A stretch of DNA of 64,000 bases from the NCBI RefSeq assembly GCF_017815135.1, contig NZ_JAGJCF010000011.1:106781-170780 (forward strand), in the 5' to 3' direction. The DNA comes from Jiella mangrovi. GTDB taxonomy: Bacteria; Pseudomonadota; Alphaproteobacteria; Rhizobiales; Rhizobiaceae. The position numbers and the translations under genes are program-made. Of the stretch, positions 1-10,295 are shown piece after piece. Positions within the stretch are counted from its first letter, which is position 1. Every line of letters begins with the position of its first letter. Below the pieces are notes generated by a model, which saw only the letters and a list, made by a program, of their open reading frames with translations, was not told the origin of the DNA and did not search any database.

Positions 1-44
1 GGATTGCTCCCGAGGGCCTTCGGACAACCGCGCCGCGCACGGGT

Positions 45-491
45 TCAGCACAGCCTCGCCAACAGCGTCATGAAGGTCTGGCGTTCGGCCTCGTCCAGCG
101 GTTCGAGGGTGGCTTCGGTGATTCCCGTCACGACCGGGATCGCATCGCGGACCAGCGTGCGGCCCTTTTCGGTCGAACGCAGGAGATAGCGCCGCTTGTC
201 CCGCGGGTCGCGCTCCGTGGTGATCAGCCCGTTGTTCTCAAGCCGTGAGATCACCCCCTTGGTGGTCGCGGCGTCCATCGCGACGAGACGTCCAAGGGCA
301 TTCTGCGAAATCGGCTCGCGTTCCGCGAACAGCCTGAACAGCGTCGAGAACTGCGTCGGGGTCAATCCGCCGATCATGTTCTTGGCGAAGATCGTCATGT
401 GGCGCTGATAGGCCTTGCGCAACAGGAAACCGACCTGTTCGTCGAGCACATAGCCGAGGAAGGCTTCCTCTTTTCGGGTCGCTTCTGCCAC
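45..491 (-). CDS. MarR-family transcriptional regulator, probable regulator of the nic locus
   Basis: A winged-helix regulator of the MarR family, about 148 residues from the chosen start. The DNA-binding part is visible as LTPTQFSTLFRLF, then a recognition helix around MDAATTKGVISRLENNGLI, then the wing with RDPRDKRRY, which is the typical MarR wing motif. I chose the GTG at 491 because GAAAGG lies about nine bases upstream and the length is usual for the family; an ATG at 536 and a TTG at 605 are in frame but lack a clear ribosome site. It is divergent from nicA. In Pseudomonas the nicotinate genes are repressed by a MarR protein (NicR), so a similar role is inferred; ligand and operator are not proven. 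Confidence 0.85.
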   Translation of the reverse strand: MAEATRKEEAFLGYVLDEQVGFLLRKAYQRHMTIFAKNMIGGLTPTQFSTLFRLFAEREPISQNALGRLVAMDAATTKGVISRLENNGLITTERDPRDKRRYLLRSTEKGRTLVRDAIPVVTGITEATLEPLDEAERQTFMTLLARLC

Positions 492-621
492 GCTTGCATG
501 CCTTTCGTGTTGGCGGTTACCCGCCCTCGTTGCCATGTCGTCAGCACCACGGCAAGCGCCCGGCGACCGTTGCCTCCCCGCGTCAAACCGGAGGGAGGGT
601 TGCAAGCCTTCCCGATTTCAG

Positions 622-647
622 ATTGTTTGTACACAAGCAAAATTTGA
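622..647. promoter_or_regulatory. candidate MarR operator upstream of nicA
   Basis: An AT-rich site in the MarR/nicA divergent gap. It contains the inverted repeat TTGT-AC-ACAA (627-636) followed by AAGCAAAATTTGAG. The same word, TAYACAARCAAA then ATTYGAG, occurs upstream of nicC at about 4814-4833. A shared operator for the adjacent MarR protein is inferred from this repetition. Confidence 0.5.
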
Positions 648-697
648 GATCACCGACGACTCCTTCCCGAAGGGGTCGCCCTACGGGAGTGTTCACC

Positions 698-1255
698 ATG
701 AACCGCTCGATCGAAGTCACAGTGAATGGCGCGCATCACGCCCTCACGATCGACGAGCGCCGAACCCTGCTCGACGTTCTGCGAAGCGATCTGCGCGTCA
801 CCGGCCCGAAATACGGCTGCGGACTTGCCCAATGCGGGGCGTGCACGGTGCTCGTCGGCGGCGCACCGGCCCGCAGCTGCGTGATGCGCGCGGCCAAGGC
901 GAACGGCGCCGAGATCGTGACGCTGGAAGGTCTCTCAGATCCCGTGTCGGGCACGCTTCATCCCGTGCAGCAGGGTTTCGTCGACGCGGCAGGCGCCCAG
1001 TGCGGCTACTGTCTCAGCGGCATGGTCATGACGGCGGTCGCCTTGCTCGAAAACGAAAGCGATCCCAGCGAGGCCAGGGTGCGGGACGCGCTCAAACATA
1101 ATCTTTGCCGGTGCGGCACACACAAGGAGATCATCGCCTCGGTGATGCGGGCTTCAGAACTGATGCGGCGGGAAAGGCCGGCCAAAGCCGGAGACGGCGA
1201 GCCTTTCAGCGACGGCGGCGCAGATGCTCGCCGCAGCGAGGGACCCCGCGCGTGA
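698..1255 (+). CDS. nicA: nicotinate dehydrogenase small subunit, 2Fe-2S protein (NicA type)
   Basis: Small iron-sulfur subunit of a molybdenum hydroxylase that hydroxylates nicotinate at C6. The start ATG at 698 follows GGGAG. The 185 residues hold the plant-type [2Fe-2S] cluster cysteines C41, C46, C49 and C61, and the second cluster in CGYC (C102, C105) and CRC (C137, C139). This is the complete two-cluster pattern of xanthine-oxidase-type small subunits. A hydrophilic tail of about 30 residues makes it longer than the ~157-residue Pseudomonas NicA. The stop codon overlaps the GTG start of nicB (GTGA), so the two are translationally coupled. The specific substrate is inferred from nicB and nicC next to it. 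Confidence 0.85.
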   Translation: MNRSIEVTVNGAHHALTIDERRTLLDVLRSDLRVTGPKYGCGLAQCGACTVLVGGAPARSCVMRAAKANGAEIVTLEGLSDPVSGTLHPVQQGFVDAAGAQCGYCLSGMVMTAVALLENESDPSEARVRDALKHNLCRCGTHKEIIASVMRASELMRRERPAKAGDGEPFSDGGADARRSEGPRA

Positions 1256-4200
1256 CGTCACAGTTCGGACGCATCGCCGTCTTTCGCGACGATCTCGGAC
1301 CGCGCGAGGTTTTCCTCACCTTCGACACTTCGGGCGTTGCAATCGGTTTCAACGGCCATGTCGATCTCGGCACCGGCATCGAGACGGCGCTCGCGCAGAT
1401 CGTCGCCGAAGAGCTCGACCTGCCCGTCCAGCGCGTCAGGATGGTGCTTGGCGACACTGAACGGACCCCCAACCAGGGAGCGACGATCGCCTCGGAAACG
1501 ATCCAGGTCGCGGCCGTGCCGCTGCGCCATTCGGCAGCCCAGATCCGGCGCGAACTCGCCTTACGCGGTGCGCGCCGGCTGAACGCTTCGCCGCAGGGCG
1601 TCACGCTCGAGGCCGGCGAAGTGCGCTTCAAGGATGCCAGGGTCAGCTATGAGAGCCTGATTGCCGGCGAAGACATCGCTCTCAGGCTCGATCTCCTTAC
1701 GCCGGTGAAGCGCCCGGAGGACTACTGTGTCGTCGGAAAATCGACCCCGCGCGTCGATCTTCCGGCGAAGGTGACCGGCACGCATCCTTATGTTCACGAC
1801 ATCTTCGTCGAGAACATGGTCCACGGCCACATGGTCCGGCCGCCCTATGCCGGCCGCGACAGCGGCGAGTTCATCGGGAAAAGCCTCCTGTCATTCGACG
1901 AGACGGCGGTGCGGGACATGCCGGGCTTCGTAGCCGTCGTGCGGCAGGGTGACTTTCTCGGCGTCGTCGCCGAGCGCGCCGACCAGGCCGAACGGATCGC
2001 CGCGGCACTGCCGGCCCGGTGGCTGACGCCGCCGCCTCTGCCGGACATGGCAAGCCTCGCCGATACGATCCGCGCGCAGCCGTCCAAGCCGCGATCCTGC
2101 GACGCGACTGGCGACTTTGCCGCGGGCATCGCCGAATGCGACAAGCGGCTTTCGCGCAGCTATGTGTGGCCGTACCACATGCACGCGTCGATCGGCCCGT
2201 CCTGCGCGATCGCCGACTGGAACGACGGTGAACCCGTCGTCTGGTCGGGAACGCAGAACCCCCACATGCTCAGGCACGATCTCGCGCAGCTGATGGCGCT
2301 TGCCGAAGCGCGGATCGACATCCGCCGCTATCAGGCCGCCGGCTGCTATGGCCGCAACTGCGCCGACGACGTGTGCGGCGACGCGCTGTTCCTTTCAAGG
2401 GCGGTCGGGCGCCCGGTCCGGGTGCAACTGACGCGCGAACAGGAGCATCTGTGGGAGCCGAAGGGTGCGGCGCAGATCATGGATGTCGAGGGCGGGCTGA
2501 AGGACGGCGCGCTCAACGCCTACGGCCTCGACTCGTGGTATCCTTCCAATCGCGGACCGAATCTGGCGCTGCTTCTGACCGGCACGATCTCGCCCGAGCC
2601 CCGCCCCTCGGACATGGGCGACCGGACGATCATCCCGCCCTACCGCATCCCCCACAAGAAGATCACCGTCCACGACGTGGCGCCGATCGTGCGCGCCGCC
2701 TGGATGCGTGGGGTTTCGGCCCTGCCCAACACCTTCGCCCATGAGAGCTTCGTCGACGAGATGGCGTTCGAGGCCGGCGAGGATCCCGTCGCCTTCCGGC
2801 TCGCCCATATCGACGATCCCCGCACGGCGCAGCTGATGCGCGAAAGCGCCGAAAAGGGCGGATGGGAACCAAGGACGGCCCCGCGCAAACGGCGCGAAGG
2901 CCGCATGGCCTATGGTCAGGGCTTTGCTTTTGCGACCTATGTGCACGGTACGTTTCCGGGAACGGCGGCGGCGGCGGCGGCCTGGGTCTGCGACGTCGCG
3001 GTCGACATGGAGACCGGCGAAGTTTCGCTGACCCGTGTCTTCGTCGGCCAGGATCAGGGCCTCGTCATCAATCCGGACGGCGTTCGCCACCAGATCCACG
3101 GCAACGTCAACCAGACGGCCGGGCGCGTCCTGAAGGAAAACCTCAGCTTCGACGAGGTCACCGTGACGCCGAAGAGCTGGGCGACCTACCCGCTGCAGAC
3201 GTTTCCCGAGACGCCCGAGATCGAGACGATGCTGGTCGAGCGCTCCGGCGATCCGGCGCTCGGCGTCGGCGAAAGCGCCGCCGTGCCGGCTGCCGCCGCG
3301 ATCGCCAACGCCATCTTCGATGCGACGGGCGTCCGGATGCGCGAGGCGCCGTTCACGCCCGAAAAAATGCGTGCGGCGCTCGGCATTCACGACGGAGCGC
3401 CGGAAGCCGCCCTCGCCGGCCCGGTGGCCAGACCCGGTTGGCGCCAGCGCCTTTCGGCAAAAAGGCTCGGCGCGAAAGGCGTCGGCCTTGCCGCACTGCT
3501 TGGCGGCTCGCTGACGGCGGGAGCGCTGGCCCTGCCGATCCACCGCGCGATCCCGCCGGCGGCCGCTCCCGGCGCCGCGAGCTTCTCGCCGGAGCTTATC
3601 GCGAAAGGACGGGACGTCTTTGCCGCGGGCAACTGCGCCGACTGCCATACGGCCGAAGGTGGCGCGGCCAATGCAGGCGGACTGGCGGTCGAGACGTCCT
3701 TCGGCCGGATCTACACGTCGAACATCACGCCCGACCCTGAGACGGGCCTTGGAAACTGGAGCTACGCGGCCTTCGAGCGGGCCATGCGCCAAGGCATTTC
3801 CCGCGACGGGACGAACCTTTATCCGGCCTTCCCTTACACCTCCTTTGCGAAGATGACCGGCGACGACATGTTCGCCCTTTACGCCTATCTGCAGACGCTC
3901 GAGCCCGTGACGAAGGCAACGCCAAGCGCTGAGATGGCCGTGCCGTTCAATCTGCGGCCGCTGAATGCCGCCTGGAACGCGATCTTTCACGATGCGAGAC
4001 CGCTCGAGCCCCAGCCCGAACAGAGCGCGGAATGGAATCGCGGGCGTTATCTCGTCGAGGCGGCGGGCCATTGCAGCGTCTGCCACTCTCCGCGCAACGC
4101 GCTCGGTGCCGAAAAGACGGGCGAGAAGGCGCTCACCGGCGCACTCGTCAAGGGCTGGTATGCTCCGGCGATCGCAGGTCCCGAGGCGACAGGCTTCGGT

Positions 4201-4764
4201 TGGAACGATGAGAGCTTCTATGAGTATCTGCGGAACGGAAGTGCCCACGGCCTTGCCGCCGCGGCCGGCCCGATGGCAGACGTCGTCGCCAATCTGAAGG
4301 CGCTGCCCGACGCCGATATCCGCTCGATGGCGGTCTATCTCGCATCACTTTCCCAAGGCAGCTCTGTGACGGCATCCGATATTGCCGCGACCGATCCCGG
4401 CTCCCCGTCTCCGCGGCCGGTTTCGGTGCCGACGATTTTGCCCGACGCGGTTCACCGCCTGTTCGAGAGCGCATGCGCGTCCTGCCACGAACCGGCGATC
4501 AGCAACCTCGCGACAGCAGCGCAGATTCCTTTGTCGCGCACGCCGGCGCTTCGCTCGGGCGATCTTGAGGCGATCCGCACCGTCGTCCGCGACGGCATCG
4601 AGGCGCCGCTTTCGCTCGACACCCGCGACATGCCAGCTTTCGGCAGGGAACTCACGGTCCGGCAGATCGACGATCTGGCGGCCTATGTGCAGGCTCGCTA
4701 CCGGCCGAAAAGGGCCGCCGGCCTTGAGGAGACCAGCCCGGCGCAACCGTCCGGAATCCGCTGA
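1252..4764 (+). CDS. nicB: nicotinate dehydrogenase large subunit with molybdopterin domains and three c-type hemes (NicB type)
   Basis: Catalytic and electron-transfer subunit of nicotinate hydroxylase. From the GTG at 1252 it is 1170 residues, close to Pseudomonas NicB (about 1190). Residues 1-740 are aldehyde-oxidase/xanthine-dehydrogenase-like molybdopterin domains; the active-site glutamate is probably the one in GVGESAAVPAAA. One hydrophobic stretch (about 743-765) precedes a C-terminal part with three CxxCH heme sites: CADCH 795-799, CSVCH 941-945 and CASCH 1075-1079. This fusion lets electrons pass to cytochromes rather than NAD or oxygen. A longer reading frame opens upstream at 1105 inside nicA, but the GTG overlapping the nicA stop fits coupling. 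No maturation chaperone is nearby. Confidence 0.85.
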   Translation: MTSQFGRIAVFRDDLGPREVFLTFDTSGVAIGFNGHVDLGTGIETALAQIVAEELDLPVQRVRMVLGDTERTPNQGATIASETIQVAAVPLRHSAAQIRRELALRGARRLNASPQGVTLEAGEVRFKDARVSYESLIAGEDIALRLDLLTPVKRPEDYCVVGKSTPRVDLPAKVTGTHPYVHDIFVENMVHGHMVRPPYAGRDSGEFIGKSLLSFDETAVRDMPGFVAVVRQGDFLGVVAERADQAERIAAALPARWLTPPPLPDMASLADTIRAQPSKPRSCDATGDFAAGIAECDKRLSRSYVWPYHMHASIGPSCAIADWNDGEPVVWSGTQNPHMLRHDLAQLMALAEARIDIRRYQAAGCYGRNCADDVCGDALFLSRAVGRPVRVQLTREQEHLWEPKGAAQIMDVEGGLKDGALNAYGLDSWYPSNRGPNLALLLTGTISPEPRPSDMGDRTIIPPYRIPHKKITVHDVAPIVRAAWMRGVSALPNTFAHESFVDEMAFEAGEDPVAFRLAHIDDPRTAQLMRESAEKGGWEPRTAPRKRREGRMAYGQGFAFATYVHGTFPGTAAAAAAWVCDVAVDMETGEVSLTRVFVGQDQGLVINPDGVRHQIHGNVNQTAGRVLKENLSFDEVTVTPKSWATYPLQTFPETPEIETMLVERSGDPALGVGESAAVPAAAAIANAIFDATGVRMREAPFTPEKMRAALGIHDGAPEAALAGPVARPGWRQRLSAKRLGAKGVGLAALLGGSLTAGALALPIHRAIPPAAAPGAASFSPELIAKGRDVFAAGNCADCHTAEGGAANAGGLAVETSFGRIYTSNITPDPETGLGNWSYAAFERAMRQGISRDGTNLYPAFPYTSFAKMTGDDMFALYAYLQTLEPVTKATPSAEMAVPFNLRPLNAAWNAIFHDARPLEPQPEQSAEWNRGRYLVEAAGHCSVCHSPRNALGAEKTGEKALTGALVKGWYAPAIAGPEATGFGWNDESFYEYLRNGSAHGLAAAAGPMADVVANLKALPDADIRSMAVYLASLSQGSSVTASDIAATDPGSPSPRPVSVPTILPDAVHRLFESACASCHEPAISNLATAAQIPLSRTPALRSGDLEAIRTVVRDGIEAPLSLDTRDMPAFGRELTVRQIDDLAAYVQARYRPKRAAGLEETSPAQPSGIR

Positions 4765-4798
4765 CAGCCGGGCCGGCTCGCACGGGGCTTTACACCGA

Positions 4799-4832
4799 TC
4801 GAATATTTGTTAGTATACAAACAAATATTCGA
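4799..4832. promoter_or_regulatory. perfect inverted repeat upstream of nicC, candidate MarR operator
   Basis: A perfect 12-base inverted repeat, TCGAATATTTGT (4799-4810) and ACAAATATTCGA (4821-4832), with a 10-base AT-rich centre. It ends 16 bases before the nicC start, so a bound repressor would cover the translation start region. Its right half resembles the site upstream of nicA. Confidence 0.6.
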
Positions 4833-4836
4833 GTGA

Positions 4837-5991
<1,155 letters not shown>

Positions 5992-6073
5992 GCCTTGGCC
6001 TTTGCAGCTCGTACGGATGCGGGTGATCGCTTCGCCCGTATCGCCTCGACCCCGCAACGACGCGCGGACGTGA

Positions 6074-7084
6074 TCAATCGGCGACCGTGACGATCGCCTT
6101 GACGATCTCGCCGCGATCGGCGCTCCATTCTGCCAGGACGGCGGCGACTTCGCCCCATGTCGCGGAATGGGTCTTGAGCTTCGCGGCATCGATGGCGCCG
6201 TTCGAAAGCGCGGTCTTCACCGTCTCGAAATCCTCGCGCGTGGCGTTGCGGCTGCCCATCAGCGTCATTTCGCGCTTGTGGAATTCGGGATCGAGAAAGC
6301 TGATCCGGTCCTTGACGACGCTGACGAGAACATAGGTGCCGCCATGGCCGACGAGAGCAAAGCCGGCCTCGATCGCGCGGGCACTGCCGGTCGCGTCGAA
6401 GACGACATCGAAACCGTCTCCCCCGGTTGCGGCCAAAAGGGCGCCCGAACCGTCCGACAGGAGATGGGCGTGTTCGAAGCCAAAATTTGCGCGCAGCGTC
6501 GCAAGCCGCGCCGCATTGGCGTCGAGGAGATGGACCTCTGCGCCCTGCCCCTCGGCGAAGAGCGCGGTGCCAAGGCCGATCGGGCCGAGGCCGACGACGA
6601 GCACCCGGTCTTTGGCGGTCAGGCCGGAGCGGCGCACGGCATGAGCGCCGATGGCCAGAAACTCGACCATCGCCGCCTCGTCGGGGCTGAGATCGCCGGC
6701 AGGATAGAGATTGCCCGCCGGCACGGCGATCCGCTCGGTCAGCCCGCCGTCCCTGTGAACGCCGAGGACGGCGATGTTCGTGCAGCAGTTCGGCCTGCCG
6801 CGCCGGCACGCCCGGCAGGTGCCGCAGGACAGATACGGGTTGACGATGACGAGCTCGTCCTTGCCGAAGCCGGCGCCCGCTTCCACGACGCGGCCGCTGA
6901 GTTCGTGGCCGATGACGCGGGGATAGTCGAAGAAGGGCTGGTTGCCCGCGATGATGTGGTAGTCGGTGCCGCAGATGCCGACGCGGGCGATGTCGACCAA
7001 CACCCAGCCGTCCGGCGCGCTCTCGGGCCTTGGCCGCGCATCCAGCCGCAGCCGGCCAGGCGCCTCGACGACGAGGGCCTGCAT
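6074..7084 (-). CDS. zinc-dependent medium-chain alcohol dehydrogenase
   Basis: Medium-chain dehydrogenase/reductase, 336 residues from the ATG at 7084, which follows GGGAGAG. Catalytic zinc ligands are Cys38 (GICGTDYH) and His60-Glu61 (GHE); the structural zinc site is Cys87, Cys90, Cys93 and Cys101. The nucleotide-binding motif GLGPIGLG follows in the second half. It resembles sugar and sugar-acid dehydrogenases (sorbitol, threonine and galactonate types). It is the last gene of the sugar ABC cluster, lying 40 bases beyond the ATPase stop, so it probably oxidises the imported sugar or a derivative. The exact substrate cannot be read from the sequence. Confidence 0.85.
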   Translation of the reverse strand: MQALVVEAPGRLRLDARPRPESAPDGWVLVDIARVGICGTDYHIIAGNQPFFDYPRVIGHELSGRVVEAGAGFGKDELVIVNPYLSCGTCRACRRGRPNCCTNIAVLGVHRDGGLTERIAVPAGNLYPAGDLSPDEAAMVEFLAIGAHAVRRSGLTAKDRVLVVGLGPIGLGTALFAEGQGAEVHLLDANAARLATLRANFGFEHAHLLSDGSGALLAATGGDGFDVVFDATGSARAIEAGFALVGHGGTYVLVSVVKDRISFLDPEFHKREMTLMGSRNATREDFETVKTALSNGAIDAAKLKTHSATWGEVAAVLAEWSADRGEIVKAIVTVAD

Positions 7085-7124
7085 GGTCTCTCCCTCGCCG
7101 TCCTCGGGCCCGGCTTCATCGCTC

Positions 7125-7898
7125 TCATGCTGCACGGCGGTCGCTCCAGTCGGCGGGCAGTTCGCCCTTGATGATCAGGCTGAGGACGTCGTCTTTCGAC
7201 ACCTGATCGATGGCGTAGTCGCCGACATTGCGGCCGTTGTTCATCACCATCACCCGGTCGCAGAGCCGGAACACGTCGTGCATGTCGTGGCAGACGAGGA
7301 AGATGCCGATCCCCTCCGATCGCAGCTTTTCGACGAGGCTCGAGACCATCTCGGTCTCGGAGGGACCGAGCGCCGCCGTCGGCTCGTCCATGATCAGCAC
7401 CTTCGCCTCGAAATGGATGGCCCTCGCGATGGCGATCACCTGGCGCTGGCCGCCCGACATGGCGCTGACCGGCACGGTGAGGTTCTTGAAATTGGGATTG
7501 AGCCGGTGGAGCACGCTCTCGGCCTCGCGCAGCATGCGCTTCTTGTCGAGATTTCCGAGCCAGGTCTTGAGTTCGCGCCCGAGAAAGAGATTGGCCGGCG
7601 CGTCGAGATGGTCGGCCAGCGCCAGCGTCTGGTAGATCGTCTCGATGCCATGATCGCGCGCCGCCGAGGGCGTCGGGATCTCGATCTTCTCGCCGCGCAG
7701 GAAAATCTCGCCGGACGAGGCGGCCATCGCGCCGGACAAAATGCGCATCAGGCAGGACTTGCCCGCGCCGTTGTGGCCGAGAACACCCACGACCTCGCCG
7801 GGATTGAGCGAAATCGACACGTCCCGGACGGCGTGGAGCCCGCCGAAATGCTTGGAAATGTGCCGCATCTCGACGAGCGGCGTTGCGCCATTCTGCAT
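7125..7898 (-). CDS. sugar ABC transporter ATP-binding protein (single ABC domain)
   Basis: ATPase of a ribose/fructose-type importer. From the ATG at 7898 it has 257 residues and one ABC domain: Walker A GHNGAGKS at 41-48, signature SAMSGGQRQ, Walker B VLIMDEP and the switch histidine in VCHDMHD. Related sugar importers often have a duplicated ATPase of ~500 residues; this short form resembles FrcA-like proteins. A longer frame reaches 7988, but the conserved domain begins at PLVEMRHISKHFGG, just after the chosen start. It follows the binding-protein and permease genes in the same direction and would work with them at the inner membrane. Confidence 0.88.
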   Translation of the reverse strand: MQNGATPLVEMRHISKHFGGLHAVRDVSISLNPGEVVGVLGHNGAGKSCLMRILSGAMAASSGEIFLRGEKIEIPTPSAARDHGIETIYQTLALADHLDAPANLFLGRELKTWLGNLDKKRMLREAESVLHRLNPNFKNLTVPVSAMSGGQRQVIAIARAIHFEAKVLIMDEPTAALGPSETEMVSSLVEKLRSEGIGIFLVCHDMHDVFRLCDRVMVMNNGRNVGDYAIDQVSKDDVLSLIIKGELPADWSDRRAA

Positions 7899-8018
7899 GA
7901 TCGAGCCTTGGTTGACCGGCTGCCCTTCGTCGCCTTGAGGCGGAAAAGTGGCGCCGCGTGTTTCGGAAGGCGCGGACGGCGCCGACACGCCGCCCGCAGC
8001 GATCTCGCGAAAGCCGCC

Positions 8019-8969
8019 TCAGTAGAGGACGTTCTGGGCTTCCGGGCTGTCGATATTGTCCTTGGTGACGATGACGACGCCGGTATTGACGAAGGGCTCG
8101 ACAGTCTTGCCCTCGATCAGGTCGATGACCGTATCGACGCCCTTCTCGCCCATCTGAAACGAGCCCTGGACGGCGATGGCGTCGAGTGTCCCGTCTCTCA
8201 CCATGGCCTGCAGGTCCTCGTTGCCGTCAAAGCCCAGCGCGACGATCTGGCCCTTCTTGCCGGCCTGCTCGATCGCCCGGCCCATGCCGACGGCCGTCGG
8301 CTCGTTGGCGCCGAAGATGCCCTTGAGGTCGGGATTGGCGGCCAGTGTGTCGGTTGTCTGGTTCAAGGCGGTGGCCATCTGCGACTGAGAGTAGAGCGTC
8401 GAGACGATCTTCAGGTCGGAGTTCTTGGCGATATAGTCCTTGAAGCCGCCGACGCGGCCGATCTCCGAACCAACGCCCGGCACGTAGGACATGACGGCGA
8501 TGTTGCCGGTCTTGCCGACGCGGTCGATCATCTCTTTCGCCATCGCCTCCCCGGCCGCCTTGTTGTCGGTGGAAAGGAAGGACTGGTAATATTCCTTGCC
8601 GCCATCGGCGAGGAGGCTGTCGATGATGACGACCGGAATGCCGTTCTCATAGGCGCGCTTCACCGGCGGGATCAGCGCCTCGGGGTCGGAGGGCGCGAGC
8701 ACGATGCCCTTGACGCCGCGATTGATGGCGTTCTCGACGAGATTGACCTCGTCGGAAATCGCCGACTCCGTCGCCGGCCCGTCGAAGCTCATCGTATAGC
8801 CGTCGTGCTTCTTGATCGCGGCGGACGCGCCCTTGTTGACGTTCTGCCAGAAGTTCGAGGAGTTGGTCTTGACGATGACCGCGATCTCCTGCGCCGAGGC
8901 GGCTCCCGCGAAGGCCGTCGCGACACCCGCCAGAATGGTCGCGGCTGCGAGTTTCCCGATGAAATTCAT
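8019..8969 (-). CDS. periplasmic sugar-binding protein of ABC importer
   Basis: A 316-residue substrate-binding protein of the ribose-binding (periplasmic-binding-protein type 1) fold. A Sec signal peptide is clear: MNFIGKLAAATILAGVATAF followed by AGAASA before QEIAVIVK. The mature part shows the family pattern with GIVLAPSDPEAL (substrate pocket loop), AVMSYVPGVGSEIGR and GIFGANEPTAVG. It lies between its permease and ATPase. The sugar is unknown; family members bind ribose, allose, galactose or fructose. Confidence 0.88.
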   Translation of the reverse strand: MNFIGKLAAATILAGVATAFAGAASAQEIAVIVKTNSSNFWQNVNKGASAAIKKHDGYTMSFDGPATESAISDEVNLVENAINRGVKGIVLAPSDPEALIPPVKRAYENGIPVVIIDSLLADGGKEYYQSFLSTDNKAAGEAMAKEMIDRVGKTGNIAVMSYVPGVGSEIGRVGGFKDYIAKNSDLKIVSTLYSQSQMATALNQTTDTLAANPDLKGIFGANEPTAVGMGRAIEQAGKKGQIVALGFDGNEDLQAMVRDGTLDAIAVQGSFQMGEKGVDTVIDLIEGKTVEPFVNTGVVIVTKDNIDSPEAQNVLY

Positions 8970-9047
8970 GCCTGTTCCTCCCGTTATGCGGCCGAAGCGG
9001 CCGTTCGTTCCCAGTTTGCTGCGATGGCCGGCACCTCCCGTGCCGCC

Positions 9048-10094
9048 TCACCGCCGGTTGCGCAGCTGATCGACATAGACGGCGCCGATGACGACGCAGC
9101 CGATGACGATCTGCTGGATGAAGGACGACACCCCGGCCATGTTCAGGCCATTGCGCAGGATGCCGATGATGAAGGCGCCGATCATCGTGCCGGAGATCGT
9201 CCCGGCGCCGCCCATCAGCGAGGCGCCGCCGATGACGGCTGCCGCGATCGCGTCGAGCTCGGCCATGACGCCCTCGCTCGGCTGCGCCGTGACCAGCCGC
9301 GACATCAGGACGAGGCCGGCGAGACCGGCCATGAAGCCCGACAGCGAATAGGCAAAGAGCTTGGTGCGCCAGACGCTGACGCCCGAAAGATGCGCCGCCT
9401 CCTCGTTCGAGCCGACGGCATAGACATGCCGGCCGATGCCGCGCTTGTGCAGCACATAGGCGATGATCACGGCGGCAACGAGAAGCAGGATCGCCGGATA
9501 GGGAATGCCGGGAAACACCACCTTCGGAAAGCCGTTGGGCGCCTTTTCGACGATCCGGAAAAGCGCGCCGTTGCCGAGCCGGCCGAAGGCATCGCCGAGT
9601 TGCGAGACCGGTGCGGCGCCGGTGATCTGTAGCGCGACCCCCCGGGCAATCAGCATCATGCCGAGCGTCGCGATGAAGGGCGTGATCCTCAGCTTCGTGA
9701 CGATGAGGCCGTTGAGGAAGCCGCAGAAGGTGCCGACCGCGACGCCGCCGGCAAACCCGACTGGCACGGACCATCCCGCCTTGACCAGAAGACCGGCCGC
9801 GACGCCGGACAGCGCCAGCACGGAGCCCACCGAAAGATCGATCCCGCCGGTGATGATGACCACCGTCATGCCGAGGCCGAGCAGGCCGATCACCGCCGTC
9901 TGCAGCAGGATCGTCATCGCATTGGCCGATGACAGGAAGGCGCCGTTGACGAAGGAAAAGGCGATCACCAGGACGACCAGCGTCGCCAGCGCCGAAAGCT
10001 TCTGGATCAGGTCCCCCTGCCGGGGAAGCGACGCGGCGATGCCGATCAGGTCGAGATCGCCTGGCTTGGATGTCGAGCCTTCGACCTGGCTCAT
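9048..10094 (-). CDS. sugar ABC transporter permease
   Basis: Inner-membrane permease of 348 residues from the ATG at 10094, which follows GGGAGAC. It shows about eight to ten hydrophobic segments and the ribose-permease family pattern with GGIDLSVGS near the first third and AVIGGASLMGGAGTISGTMIGA near the end. It is the first gene of the leftward transport operon. The AT-rich region just upstream carries a candidate operator and separates it from the divergent GntR regulator. Confidence 0.88.
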   Translation of the reverse strand: MSQVEGSTSKPGDLDLIGIAASLPRQGDLIQKLSALATLVVLVIAFSFVNGAFLSSANAMTILLQTAVIGLLGLGMTVVIITGGIDLSVGSVLALSGVAAGLLVKAGWSVPVGFAGGVAVGTFCGFLNGLIVTKLRITPFIATLGMMLIARGVALQITGAAPVSQLGDAFGRLGNGALFRIVEKAPNGFPKVVFPGIPYPAILLLVAAVIIAYVLHKRGIGRHVYAVGSNEEAAHLSGVSVWRTKLFAYSLSGFMAGLAGLVLMSRLVTAQPSEGVMAELDAIAAAVIGGASLMGGAGTISGTMIGAFIIGILRNGLNMAGVSSFIQQIVIGCVVIGAVYVDQLRNRR

Positions 10095-10251
10095 CCACAG
10101 TCTCCCATTCGCCCCGCCGCGACCGTCGCAGCACGACACGCTGCGCAAGATCTTCGCCGAAGGTCTTTCACCCGACTGGCATTCAGCCTGCCGGGCCTCC
10201 CGGACGAAAGACTAGACAGTCGCTGCAAATGCGGTCAATGGTTTTTAATTA

Positions 10252-10270
10252 TTTCCGTACAATCCGGAAA
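10252..10270. promoter_or_regulatory. inverted repeat in the divergent promoter region of the sugar regulator
   Basis: TTTCCG (10252-10257) and CGGAAA (10265-10270) form a perfect 6-base inverted repeat around TACAATC, in an AT-rich patch (TTTTTAATTATTT just before it) that is unusual for this genome. It ends 25 bases before the start of the GntR-type gene, so it is a plausible autoregulatory operator serving both directions. Confidence 0.4.
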
Positions 10271-10295
10271 AATGCGCTAAATATCAATCGACTGG

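Noticed and set aside
2395..4248. A 617-codon minus-strand frame inside nicB
   Set aside because: Shadow of nicB; no domain, start or ribosome site.
6966..9632. An 888-codon open frame on the plus strand
   Set aside because: Antisense to the dehydrogenase, ATPase and binding-protein genes, which are clear homologues. The frame has His/Asp/Arg-rich composition typical of a shadow.
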